Shown one piece after another: positions 1 to 7,546 of a DNA stretch of 64,000 nucleotides. The stretch is from CAVORB01 sp964395315. Lineage in GTDB: Bacteria > Pseudomonadota > Gammaproteobacteria > Chromatiales > Chromatiaceae. The notes under the pieces were generated by a model. The model did not search any database, was not told the origin of the DNA, and saw only the letters and a list, made by a program, of their open reading frames with translations. The stretch spans positions 3,472 through 67,471 of the forward strand of contig CAYNBI010000006.1 of assembly GCA_964395315.1 (NCBI GenBank), read 5' to 3'. How positions within the stretch are numbered: position 1 is the first letter of the stretch; each line of letters begins with the position of its first letter. Both the position numbers and the translations under genes were made by a program.

Positions 1-2
1 GT

Positions 3-287
3 GTCGCGAACTCGGGAGAGCGAGCCTGGGAGAGCTTGCGGATACTGCTCGGCGCCGGCGTCAGAACCGAGGTCCGCACCACGGTCCTCCCTGGCTGGAC
101 CCTGGAGGACCCACTCGGGCCGCTGATGGAGCGCCTCGCAGCCGCAGGCGTCGACGACTACGCGCTGCAAGGGTGCAGGACGGGGACGGCCCTGGACCCG
201 ACGCTGCGCGGAATCTTTTCGACGCCCGTCTCCGCCGCAGTCATGGATCTAGGCAGCCGGCTGTTCTCGACCTTCCGCGTGCGATAG
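3..287 (+). CDS. Anaerobic ribonucleotide reductase activating protein (NrdG-type radical SAM), C-terminal part
   Basis: The reading frame is already open at the first base of the window and ends with TAG at 285-287, so only the last ~94 residues are present. The tail contains RTTVLPGW followed by an acidic stretch, then DDYALQGCRTGTALDPTL. This resembles the C-terminus of the anaerobic RNR-activating radical-SAM family (TIGR02495 type), where RTTVHP and a late Q-x-R/C-x-T-G element recur. In the family the protein makes the glycyl radical on class III ribonucleotide reductase. The CxxxCxxC cluster motif would lie upstream of the window and cannot be checked, so the assignment rests on the tail alone. 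Confidence 0.65.
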   Translation, partial: VANSGERAWESLRILLGAGVRTEVRTTVLPGWTLEDPLGPLMERLAAAGVDDYALQGCRTGTALDPTLRGIFSTPVSAAVMDLGSRLFSTFRVR

Positions 288-334
288 GCTCGGCGCCGGC
301 GAGCAGGGATTTCGAGCCGGGCAAACCCCGGACC

Positions 335-943
335 TCATCCCGCCATCGGCTTGATAATTCCGCAGGCATCGCGTGGCCCCCCGGCGCAGCCTTTCTTGAG
401 GTCGGATTCCTCGTCGCAGTATGTGTCCTCGTTGGTGTGGATGATGAAAGCGCTCCCGTCCTCGTCCAGGATCGTCAGCCGGCCGGGGGAGAGCGTGATC
501 CTGTTGGTCGTGTGGCTCATGCGACCCACCCCGTCCTTGACCTCGATGTTGATCAGGTCGCCCATGTGGTAGGGGTGATTGATGTCCTTGGCGGGAACCT
601 CATCGCCGGCGCTGTCCGGACGGGATTCGCCGAAAGGACCCGGGTCGTGGTGGCCCTTCGCCGCTCCGCACGGCTCGCAAGCCGCAACCTCATGGATGTG
701 AACGGCGTGCTTGCCGTCGGTCAGCCCTTTCACGGTCATCTCCACCGTGACTTCCTTGATCCCCTCGGCCGTGACCGCCTCCACGAGGGTTGCCGTTCCG
801 CTGATTTCGGGGTTCTCGCAGCCCTTGATCTGTGCAGACGCCTTGAGGGCCTCGGCCTGCACGACGGTCGATCCGAATGCGACGGCGATTCCGACGAGTG
901 AGCCGGAAAGCAGGCGGGCCGGGCTGGATAGGGGTCGTTTCAT
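335..943 (-). CDS. sodC: Periplasmic Cu/Zn superoxide dismutase
   Basis: A 202-residue protein with an N-terminal signal peptide (hydrophobic core LLSGSLVGIAVAFGS, probable cleavage after VQA). SodC metal-site motifs appear in order: HAVHIHE (copper ligands), a Cys after it, GHHDP (bridging His), NHPYHMGDL (zinc His and Asp), AFIIHTNED (copper His) and a C-terminal GGPRDACGII carrying the active-site Arg and the disulfide Cys. It converts periplasmic superoxide to peroxide and oxygen. The ATG at 943 is chosen because AAGGAG lies 9 nt upstream; a TTG two codons earlier is too close to it. A perfect 7-bp dyad lies about 70 bp upstream. The loop between GHHDP and NHPYH differs from the classic H-G-P arrangement. 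Confidence 0.9.
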   Translation of the reverse strand: MKRPLSSPARLLSGSLVGIAVAFGSTVVQAEALKASAQIKGCENPEISGTATLVEAVTAEGIKEVTVEMTVKGLTDGKHAVHIHEVAACEPCGAAKGHHDPGPFGESRPDSAGDEVPAKDINHPYHMGDLINIEVKDGVGRMSHTTNRITLSPGRLTILDEDGSAFIIHTNEDTYCDEESDLKKGCAGGPRDACGIIKPMAG

Positions 944-1012
944 GGTCAATTGCTCCTTGGGTGCTGACTAGGATCAGAAACCTGAACGCGATCCGCTGGA
1001 AGGCGGGGCTTA

Positions 1013-1031
1013 ACCGAGTGTGTTACTCGGT
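1013..1031. promoter_or_regulatory. Perfect 7-bp inverted repeat upstream of sodC
   Basis: ACCGAGT, a 5-nt spacer and ACTCGGT form a perfect dyad 70-88 bp upstream of the sodC start, with AA and CAA flanks. The arm type resembles operators of TetR-family repressors, but no such regulator is encoded nearby. It has no T-run, so it is unlikely to be a terminator. Confidence 0.4.
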
Positions 1032-1185
1032 CAATTACCGTCAAAGGGTAGTTCTGCCGGACGCAATGGGCAAGTCGGGAAGGCGGGCGCGAGAGAACAG
1101 GGGTGCGATGGCACCCCGAACGAGCTACGTCAGGATCGAATACGGATGCCGCAGGGCGGTTGCGCAGGTCGCGCGGTTTGAAGAC

Positions 1186-1371
1186 CTAGTCCTGGGAGGG
1201 CACGATCGGCATCTCGGCCGGTTGCGAGCGCTTCCTCGCGATGAGCTGAACCGCCTTGCGGGCGCTGATTTCACGGACCTCGTACTGGTCGAGAGTACTC
1301 TGGAGCCAATAGGCGGTGTTGATTTGATCGCTGCGTCCCTTCTGGCTCGACGGCTGCAAATGGTAGCTCAT
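1186..1371 (-). CDS. Small conserved-looking hypothetical protein (61 aa)
   Basis: The 61-residue product starts MSYHLQPSSQKGRSD and ends AEMPIVPSQD. I do not recognise the family. The case for a real gene is the translation signal: AAGGAG lies exactly 8 nt before the ATG. The middle of the protein (QINTAYWLQSTLDQYEVREI) is predicted helical and is followed by a basic stretch with several Lys/Arg. There is no signal peptide or membrane segment, so it is probably cytoplasmic. It stands alone between sodC and the Cache gene. The frame extends upstream of this ATG, but that extension has no ribosome-binding site and looks like non-coding GC-rich sequence. Confidence 0.55.
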   Translation of the reverse strand: MSYHLQPSSQKGRSDQINTAYWLQSTLDQYEVREISARKAVQLIARKRSQPAEMPIVPSQD

Positions 1372-1678
1372 GAGAACGGCTCCTTGCTGAACGTGGGTTC
1401 GAGTTACGCGATGTGTCTTGCCAGATGCATGCCAAATCATGACCGAGCGCTGATCGGACAAGCAAAACCAACGTAGCCAACGGCTTCGCACATCAGGCGC
1501 GCTCCAGCAGGATATGCGCCGAATCCATGGGCCGTCGTGTCCTGCCGACAGCGCAGCCTTCGCGCGAGGTCCTACAAGACGCACGCTTCTGGACACATTG
1601 CTTTCTCGCCGGAAGGCTTTCGCGCTAGGTCGCTCGTCTGGTATTGATGGTCCGGAAATCAGCCAGGGGATACCCACG
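1372..1678. other. Intergenic stretch, nothing recognised
   Basis: About 300 bp between the minus-strand 61-aa gene and a possible small plus-strand gene. I see the Shine-Dalgarno of the 61-aa gene at its left edge and no convincing gene, terminator or repeat. Confidence 0.5.
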
Positions 1679-1861
1679 ATGACACGCCGTCACGCTGCCG
1701 CAGCCGCCATGATCATCGCCATCGTGATCGGAATCGCGGCCTGGTCAAAGCTTCGTCACCACGACCGCGAGGTCTACGACACGCCGCAACGGGTTCGCGC
1801 GGACGAGCATCCGGCATTCCAGTCCCGGAGCCCGGCAACAGATCGAGCCGATCCGCGTTAG
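1679..1861 (+). CDS. Possible small single-span membrane protein (60 aa)
   Basis: The product begins MTRRHAAAAAMIIAIVIGIAAW. A short basic N-terminus is followed by one hydrophobic segment (about residues 5-22) and a polar, charged tail. AGGGGA lies 8 nt upstream of the ATG, an acceptable ribosome-binding site. No family is recognised. The layout suits a small inner-membrane protein or an uncleaved signal anchor. Support is only the start signal and the hydrophobic block, so this may be a chance reading frame. Confidence 0.35.
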   Translation: MTRRHAAAAAMIIAIVIGIAAWSKLRHHDREVYDTPQRVRADEHPAFQSRSPATDRADPR

Positions 1862-1974
1862 GCAGCAAGCGGCGATCCGAACGGGATGATGTCGCGAACA
1901 GACGTCCGAAGCGCCCGCGTCAGATCGGATGTCGCTCGCCCGGACCTGTGGGCGTACCTGACGCAGCGAAAAGC

Positions 1975-1999
1975 TAGACCAACCCCACTGCTTGGTCTA
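1975..1999. promoter_or_regulatory. 8-bp dyad overlapping a putative promoter of the Cache gene
   Basis: TAGACCAA, nine bases, then TTGGTCTA: a perfect 8-bp inverted repeat ending 37 bp before the start codon. A weak promoter can be drawn over it: TAGACC at 1975-1980, a 17-bp spacer and TATGTT at 1998-2003. A protein bound to the dyad would cover both boxes, so an operator is plausible. A 5' hairpin in the transcript is the alternative. Confidence 0.4.
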
Positions 2000-2036
2000 T
2001 GTTCGGCTCTCCACACCACACTGGAGGAACCGAACG

Positions 2037-2483
2037 ATGCGCAAGATACTTGCCATGACCATAGCGGCGGCCCTGATGTCCGCCGCCATCGCCGGCGAAA
2101 TGGCGACGCCAGACGAGGCCAAGGCGTTGAGCCAGAAGGCCCAGGCCGCGGTGAACGAGACAGGGAGTGAGAAGGCCTTCGCCGTTTTCTCCGACCCGGC
2201 GGGAGGTTATCAGGAGAAGGACCTCTACGTCTTCTGCATGGACATGGAGGGCGTGATGCTCTATCACGCCAAGAAGCCGGAACTGGTCGGGAAGAATCTC
2301 GCCGACTTCAACAAGTACGGGGACGAGCTCTTCAAAGACATGATCGCCGTCGCGAAGGATCCCGGCGAGGGCTGGGTCGACTATAAGTGGCCCTACCCCG
2401 GAAGCGAGGAGATCAAGGAGAAGACCAGCTACGTCCTGACCAACAACGAGGGCTTCTTCTGCGGCGTGGGCGCCTACAAGTGA
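2037..2483 (+). CDS. Secreted single-Cache-domain protein
   Basis: A 148-residue protein with a clear signal peptide (MRKILAMTIAAALMSAAIA, cleavage near AIAGE). The rest matches a free-standing type-2 single Cache domain: a long N-terminal helix (MATPDEAKALSQKAQAAV), then AFAVFSDP, YVFCMDMEGVMLYH, DPGEGWVDYKWP and a terminal EGFFCGVGAYK. Cache domains bind small ligands outside the cytoplasm and are usually fused to chemoreceptors or kinases. Here the domain stands alone, so a periplasmic ligand-binding role is inferred. GGAGG lies 9 nt upstream of the ATG. A structured repeat and a strong terminator follow the gene. Confidence 0.85.
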   Translation: MRKILAMTIAAALMSAAIAGEMATPDEAKALSQKAQAAVNETGSEKAFAVFSDPAGGYQEKDLYVFCMDMEGVMLYHAKKPELVGKNLADFNKYGDELFKDMIAVAKDPGEGWVDYKWPYPGSEEIKEKTSYVLTNNEGFFCGVGAYK

Positions 2484-2531
2484 CGCCTGGGCTTCCGGGG
2501 GAGACCCAGCCGGTCTCGCGCCCTCGAGCAG

Positions 2532-2665
2532 ACGCTGATCAGTTCAGCGCTCCCTCGCGGCGCATGGATGTGACGCCATGTTCGAGCGCGTAAGCGATTG
2601 AAAATGAGCCCATCCAAGAACCACGCTTCTTGGATGGCGTGCTGATTTTGGCCAGGATGGCCGAT
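2532..2665 (+). repeat. Structured dispersed repeat, copy 1
   Basis: This ~134-nt stretch is clearly related to 49369-49501 in the same orientation; both contain ATTGAAAATGA and TGGATGGCGTGCTGAT. It holds three hairpins that copy 2 keeps: CGCTGA/TCAGCG at the 5' end, the 11-bp CCATCCAAGAA/TTCTTGGATGG, and TTGGCC/GGCCGA. No protein-coding or transposase feature accounts for it. It begins ~50 nt after the Cache gene and is followed by a Rho-independent terminator, so it could be a 3' UTR element or a small RNA. Confidence 0.65.
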
Positions 2666-2692
2666 GCTTCGGGTCTCCTTGACGAAACGACG

Positions 2693-2722
2693 CAGCCCCG
2701 CGGTCGCGGGGCTGTTTTTTTT
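2693..2722 (+). terminator. Strong Rho-independent terminator
   Basis: A 9-bp GC-rich stem (CAGCCCCGC / GCGGGGCTG) with a GGTC-type loop is followed directly by eight T. It terminates plus-strand transcription from the Cache gene and/or the repeat element in front of it. Confidence 0.9.
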
Positions 2723-2778
2723 GGTGCGGGGCGATGGCCGCATCCGCGACCCCGTCCCCGAATGCCGCGGCGCAAGCT

Positions 2779-3756
2779 TCAGCCCAGGTAGGCATCCTCC
2801 CACTCGCCCTCGCCCACCGCCTGCTGATAGGGCTCGACCTCCCGCCCCGCGAATACCTCGTCCACCACCTCGATGAAGCGCTTGGCCTGGGGGGAGAGGA
2901 ACTTGCCACGGCGCAGCACGATGCCGTAGCTGCGCTTGGGGAAATATTGCTCCAGCGGGATACTCGCTAGCCGGTCATCGCCCGTGAGGCACACGTCGGT
3001 GACGATGGAGATGCCGAGCCCGAGCTCCACGTACTTTTTGATCACCTCCCAGCCGCCCGCCTCGAGTGTAACCCTGTAACCCAGGTGGTGCTGCCGGAAT
3101 ACCAGGTCCACCATCCGCCAGGTGCTGAGGTGTCGGGGCGGCAGGATCAAACCGAAGGGTGCGATATCCTCCAATGTCACGTCCTTCTTACCCGCCAGCG
3201 GGTGATCCAAGGGAGTGATGAGCTTTGGCCCGTAGGTGACCACCGGGCGATAGGTAATGTCATCCGGAACCTCCAGCATGGAGCCCACCGCGAGGTCCGC
3301 GTCGTCCGCCCGCAACATGGAAAGGCCGTCGCGGCCGGTGACGTTGTGCAGCTTGAGCTCGATGCCCGGAAAACGGCTGGTGAAGAGCCCGACCGGCTCC
3401 GGCAGGATATAGAGTATGGTGGACTCGCCTGCCGCGATGTCCAGCGTGCCCTGGTCCACCCGTCCGCAGTGGGTGGCGAAGGTCTCTTGCAGCTTGTCCA
3501 TGCCCTCGACGAGTGGCTGCGCCAACTGGTAGAGGAGATCGCCCTCCGGCGTCAGCTTGATCTTGGGCCCCCGCCGCTCGAAGAGCAGGGTATCGAACTC
3601 CCGCTCAAGCGCTTGAATCTGGAGCGACACCGTCGGCTGGCTGAGAAAGATCTGCTCCGCTGCCGCGCTGACGCTTCCGGTCCGCGCCGCGTGGCAGAAG
3701 GCGCGCAGCTGTTTCAACCGATTCTGCTTGTAGTGGATCTGGGAGCCCGATGCCAT
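2779..3756 (-). CDS. LysR-type transcriptional regulator
   Basis: A 325-residue regulator. The N-terminal winged HTH is clear (RLKQLRAFCHAARTGSVSAAA then LSQPTVSLQIQALE and LLFERRG). A type-2 periplasmic-binding fold follows as effector domain (LDIAAGESTILYILPEP, DLAVGS, LITPLDHPLAG, GLGISIV). It probably acts as a tetrameric activator or repressor sensing a small molecule. It is isolated: the DUF255 gene starts behind it on the same strand, and no divergent target gene is adjacent, which is unusual for LysR proteins. The ATG at 3756 is preferred because HTH alignment needs only a short leader; a second ATG at 3801 lacks a ribosome-binding site. The ligand cannot be inferred. Confidence 0.85.
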   Translation of the reverse strand: MASGSQIHYKQNRLKQLRAFCHAARTGSVSAAAEQIFLSQPTVSLQIQALEREFDTLLFERRGPKIKLTPEGDLLYQLAQPLVEGMDKLQETFATHCGRVDQGTLDIAAGESTILYILPEPVGLFTSRFPGIELKLHNVTGRDGLSMLRADDADLAVGSMLEVPDDITYRPVVTYGPKLITPLDHPLAGKKDVTLEDIAPFGLILPPRHLSTWRMVDLVFRQHHLGYRVTLEAGGWEVIKKYVELGLGISIVTDVCLTGDDRLASIPLEQYFPKRSYGIVLRRGKFLSPQAKRFIEVVDEVFAGREVEPYQQAVGEGEWEDAYLG

Positions 3757-3861
3757 TGACCTTGTCAATAGTTGTGTCGCGTGGGGGCAATAATAGTGCA
3801 TTGTCCGGCGGAATGCCGCCAGGCGCGGCGAATAGTGCGGCGCGCCAAGAGGAAACGCCCG

Positions 3862-5733
3862 TCAGTCGGCGCTTTCCTTATCGATTGCCCCCGCGATCGA
3901 CAACCACGCTTGGCCGGAGAAGGCAAAGGGGTTGGCGGCGACGACCGGCAACGCCGCATCTACGGCCGTCCGTGCGCGGGCGATGAGATCGGCATCCTCG
4001 CCCTCCAGCGTCAGCGCCATGAGCACCGCCGCCGGGGATGGCAGGGGGCTGTCCGGAAATGCCGGCTCGGAGGGGACCGCGGGCAACAGCGACTCGGCGG
4101 CGAGCGCCCAGCCGCCGTTCCGGTGGAATCGCCCCCAGGCCTGCTTCACCAAGCGCTTCGACAGCGCGAGGTCCGGCGGCGAGCCCGATAGCGCGCCCCA
4201 GTCCGCCAACCCGCGCGCAACGAAGGCGTAGTCCTCCAGGGTCGCCTCGCCGATCCAGCCCCGTTCCGAGACCGCGCGGTGCAGGCGCTCTCCATCCCAG
4301 AGCCGTCCCACCAGGTAGTCCCGCAGCGCCGATGCCGCGTGCCGGTAGCGCTCTGCTCCGAGCTCGCGCGCACCCGCGACCAGCGCGCTCAGAGCCAGAC
4401 CGTTCCAGCCCGCCAGCTGCTTGTCGTCCCGTGGCAGGCCTCGCTGCCGCCGCGCCTCCAGCAGCTTGGTCCGAGCCTGCGCGAGCAGCCAGTCGGCCTC
4501 GGCGGAGTCGATGCCGAGACTCGGCGCCGCGTCGGCGGGTGCTTGTTCCCGCATGGGCAACAGACCCGCGGCGTGCTCGGATGGCCCTTCCAGGCCCCAC
4601 AGGAGCGCCAACAGTCGGCGCTCGCCCTCGGTCAGCAGCCGAGCCAGCTCATCGCCGCGCCATAGGTAGAAGCCACCCTCGACATCTTGGGCGTCGACCG
4701 CCGACAGGCTGGCGATGTAGGCACCCTCTTCCCCCGCCATTTCCGCGATCAGAAAATCCAGGGTATCGCGGGCGACCTCCCGGTAGCCCGGCCGCTCCAG
4801 CACCACGGCTGCACGCAGGTACAGGGGCGCCAACAGCGCCTGCGTGTAGAGCATCTTCTCGAAGTGCGGCGTTTGCCAGTCGGGATCGACCGTGTAGCGG
4901 AAGAAACCGCCACCGAGATGGTCCCGCAGCCCTCGGTTCGCCATGGCGTCGAGGGTCAGGCGTAGGAACCCCGCCAGTTCCTCGTCCGGGGCGCGGGCTT
5001 GCAGCTCCAACAGCACGGAGAGGTTGGGCGCCATGGGGAAGCGCGCCTGGTTACCGAAGCCCCCGGCAAGCTGGTCGCCGATCCGCAGGGTCTGGCGTCG
5101 TAACGCCGAGGCGAGCGCGTCCGCCGAGACGCGCGCCATCGTCTCGGCCACCGCCTCCGACCCAGCCTCGGCGCGCTCCAGGGCGGCGCGGCGGGCCAGC
5201 TCGCTGAGCTCCGCGCTCTGCTCAGACCACGCCTTCACCACACGCTCGAGCAGCGCCCGAAACTCCCCTGGTGGCGCGTAGGTCAGTCCCAGCAGCGGAT
5301 AGCCGGCCGGCGCCAGTATCACGTTGAGAGGCCAGCCGGCCTGGCCTGCCGTCCGCTCGACGAATCCGATCAGGTAGGCGTCAAGGGCCGGGTGTAGCTC
5401 ACGGTCCAGCTTGACCGGGACGAAATACCGGTTGAGCAGCGTGGCGATATCCGGATCACGGTAGCTCTCTCGCTGCATGACGTGGCACCAGTGGCACGCG
5501 AAGTAACCGCTGGAAACGAACAGGGGCCGGCCGCCGGCACTGGCCTCGGCCAGAGCCTCCCGGCCCCACTCCCGCCACTGCACCGGATCCTGTCCGTGCA
5601 TGGCGAGATAGGGGGAGGGGTTGCCCGCGAGGTCGTTCGCGGCCCCGGCCGGGGAAGCGATCAGCGCGACGACGGAGAGCAGGAGACCGTAGGCCTCGCG
5701 CCTCACGAGCCAGTAGAAGCGTTTGCTTGCCAT
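3862..5733 (-). CDS. DUF255 thioredoxin-fold / glycosidase-fold protein (YyaL/SSP411-like)
   Basis: About 623 residues. After a hydrophobic leader (LLLSVVALIASPAGA) comes the family hallmark NPSPYLAMHGQDPVQW, then FVSSGYFACHWCHVM with the CxxC-type active site and AGWPLNVILAPAGYPL, all typical of the DUF255 thioredoxin-like domain. The remaining ~450 residues look like the alpha/alpha-toroid that accompanies it (LGGGFFRYTVDPDWQTPHF, KMLYTQALLA). Family members are poorly characterised; a redox or sugar-epimerase-like activity has been suggested. The leader implies export, in contrast to cytosolic relatives. The ATG at 5733 is chosen because it places the hydrophobic segment near the N-terminus. 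It is the last gene of the minus-strand his-tat run. Confidence 0.8.
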   Translation of the reverse strand: MASKRFYWLVRREAYGLLLSVVALIASPAGAANDLAGNPSPYLAMHGQDPVQWREWGREALAEASAGGRPLFVSSGYFACHWCHVMQRESYRDPDIATLLNRYFVPVKLDRELHPALDAYLIGFVERTAGQAGWPLNVILAPAGYPLLGLTYAPPGEFRALLERVVKAWSEQSAELSELARRAALERAEAGSEAVAETMARVSADALASALRRQTLRIGDQLAGGFGNQARFPMAPNLSVLLELQARAPDEELAGFLRLTLDAMANRGLRDHLGGGFFRYTVDPDWQTPHFEKMLYTQALLAPLYLRAAVVLERPGYREVARDTLDFLIAEMAGEEGAYIASLSAVDAQDVEGGFYLWRGDELARLLTEGERRLLALLWGLEGPSEHAAGLLPMREQAPADAAPSLGIDSAEADWLLAQARTKLLEARRQRGLPRDDKQLAGWNGLALSALVAGARELGAERYRHAASALRDYLVGRLWDGERLHRAVSERGWIGEATLEDYAFVARGLADWGALSGSPPDLALSKRLVKQAWGRFHRNGGWALAAESLLPAVPSEPAFPDSPLPSPAAVLMALTLEGEDADLIARARTAVDAALPVVAANPFAFSGQAWLSIAGAIDKESAD

Positions 5734-5853
5734 GATGCGGGACCGGTGGCCGCCGAACGAGCAGGTGGACCGTTGGACAACGCGGAGGCGGGGCGAGATC
5801 CAGGCCCGGACTCGATACACGTCACAGCCGGCCCGGCGGTTAAGGCCGATGAC

Positions 5854-7050
5854 TTACGGCTGATCGAGCTGCGCGAGGATGTTGCGCGCCACTCGCCTCT
5901 GATCGTCGTCGCCGTCGGCCAGCACCTCGTAGAGCAGCGCACGGGCGCCCGCCTCGTCCTCGTCGTCGCGCAGTTCCATGACGCGCTCGAGCTTCCGCGC
6001 GACCGGATCCGGGGCGCTCTCGTCAGGCGGCTCGATGTCCTCGTCCGACTCGATGGCATCGAGCTCCGCCTCCATCTCCTCCGGCGTCATCGGACGGAAG
6101 CGCTCGTTGTCAAACGGGTCGCCCCCGGAGATTTCGCGACCGACCACTGAGTCCCCGCCCGACCTGACGTCAATTCCCTCGCCGGGGGGGGAGTCCGGCG
6201 GACCACTGCCCGGAGGTGGATCATCGCTTCCTCGTGCGGCAAGGCCCCCGCCACCCGATGCGGCGGCGCCGACGGCGTAACCCGGATCACTCCCTTCTCC
6301 ACCGGCCTCGCCGCGGCGCAGAAAGAAACGGGAGAAGAAGATCCCGAGCTCGAACAACAGCCACATGGGCAGGGCCAGAAGGGTCTGCGAGATTACGTCG
6401 GGCGGCGTCAGCAGCATCCCGGCCACAAACACGCCGACGATCACGTAAGGTCGTTTCTTGCGCAGATCCTCGGGCGTGGTGATGCCGACGGAGACCAGCA
6501 AGATGGTGGCGATCGGGATCTCGAAGGCGATCCCGAAGGCGAAGAAGAGGGTCAGGACAAAATCCAGGTAGGCGGTGATGTCGGTCATCACCGCCACCCC
6601 ATCGGGTGCGGTGCCGGTCAGGAAGGCAAACACCAGGGGAAAGACCACGTAGTAGGCGAACGCCATGCCCAGGTAGAAGAGCACGATGCTGGACACCACG
6701 AGCGGCACCGCAAACCGCTTCTCGTGCTGGTACAGGCCTGGGGCCACGAAGGCCCAGAACTGATACAGCAGGTAGGGCATGGACAGGAAGACCGCCGCTA
6801 CCAGGGCGAGCTTGAAGGGCGTCAGGAAGGGCGAGGCCACCTGGGTGGCGATCATGCTGGTCCCCTCCGGCAACTGGGCCATCAGGGGCGCGGCGACGTA
6901 AACGTAGATGTCGTTGGCGAACGGGAACAGGACCAGGAACACCACCAGCACCGCAATCAGCATGCGCAGGATGCGGTCCCGCAGCTCTACCAGATGGGAG
7001 AGGAAGGGCTGCTCCGGACCGGGTTCTTCATGGTGCGCCGGTGAGGACAT
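5854..7050 (-). CDS. tatC: Sec-independent translocase TatC with long C-terminal extension and FimV-like end
   Basis: Residues ~1-250 are a normal TatC: FLSHLVELRDRILR at the start, six hydrophobic spans, and ASPFLTPFKLA, YQFWAFVAPGL and MLLTPPDVISQTLLA. TatC recognises twin-arginine signal peptides with TatB. Usual length is ~250 residues; here there are 398. Residues ~250-345 are a Gly/Pro/Ser/Asp-rich linker. The last ~45 residues (from DPVARKLERV, through AGARALLYEVLADG and DDDQRRVARNILAQL) resemble the FimV C-terminal motif (KLDLA..., GARELLEEVLAEG, Q...A..LL..L). TatB lies 150 bp upstream and tatA before it. The extension should face the cytoplasm. The core assignment is secure; the tail assignment is by eye. 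Confidence 0.93.
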   Translation of the reverse strand: MSSPAHHEEPGPEQPFLSHLVELRDRILRMLIAVLVVFLVLFPFANDIYVYVAAPLMAQLPEGTSMIATQVASPFLTPFKLALVAAVFLSMPYLLYQFWAFVAPGLYQHEKRFAVPLVVSSIVLFYLGMAFAYYVVFPLVFAFLTGTAPDGVAVMTDITAYLDFVLTLFFAFGIAFEIPIATILLVSVGITTPEDLRKKRPYVIVGVFVAGMLLTPPDVISQTLLALPMWLLFELGIFFSRFFLRRGEAGGEGSDPGYAVGAAASGGGGLAARGSDDPPPGSGPPDSPPGEGIDVRSGGDSVVGREISGGDPFDNERFRPMTPEEMEAELDAIESDEDIEPPDESAPDPVARKLERVMELRDDEDEAGARALLYEVLADGDDDQRRVARNILAQLDQP

Positions 7051-7202
7051 GGCGGAATAGGGGGATTCTCGTCGCCTGGGTTGATGAAACGTGCGGGTCG
7101 CCGTACGTCGACTGGGGTTAACAGCCAGACCCCGGCGCCGTCAGTGCGAGAGCTACGGAAGACCGGGGACGGCGACCGGCGTCGACACTCCGCTCCAAGG
7201 TC

Positions 7203-7517
7203 TCATTGGGAGCTGGTGTCCTTCCCCTTGTCACCACCCGTCGGAGAGCCCTTGCGCGTGGTGGCGGGCGTCTTGTCGCCGGGCTCTTCTAAGATGGTTT
7301 CCAGGGGATTGCTCTTCGCCTGTTTCTCGAGGATCTGCTTGAGTTCCTCGGCCTTGAGCTCACGGTCGATCTCCGCCTTCACGGAGCTCAGCATGCGCCG
7401 CCCGCGACCGAGCCAGAGTCCGGCCGTGCGCGCCAGCTTGGGCAAGCGCTCCGGGCCCACGACCAGCAGGGCCACCAGGCCGACCAGGGCCAGCTCCCAG
7501 AATCCGACGTCAAACAT
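7203..7517 (-). CDS. tatB: Sec-independent translocase subunit TatB
   Basis: 104 residues. The N-terminal membrane helix has the TatB signature MFDVGFWELALVGLVALLVV followed by GPERLP, then an amphipathic helix (KLARTAGLWLGRGRRM) and a charged tail rich in Lys, Glu and Thr. With TatC it forms the twin-arginine signal-peptide receptor in the inner membrane. It sits 29 bp after tatA and 152 bp before tatC. The length is normal for the family. The Glu in the membrane helix and the GPERLP hinge separate it from TatA, which has FGTKRL at the same position. Confidence 0.95.
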   Translation of the reverse strand: MFDVGFWELALVGLVALLVVGPERLPKLARTAGLWLGRGRRMLSSVKAEIDRELKAEELKQILEKQAKSNPLETILEEPGDKTPATTRKGSPTGGDKGKDTSSQ

Positions 7518-7546
7518 CAGGGGGGACTCAGTCGGGACCGTGGCGC

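Noticed and set aside
2474..2803. Shared minus-strand peptide (SFSIA...LE.GVT) in both copies of the structured repeat
   Set aside because: It results from DNA similarity of the two copies; the frames are otherwise unrelated, and hairpin conservation explains the pattern better.
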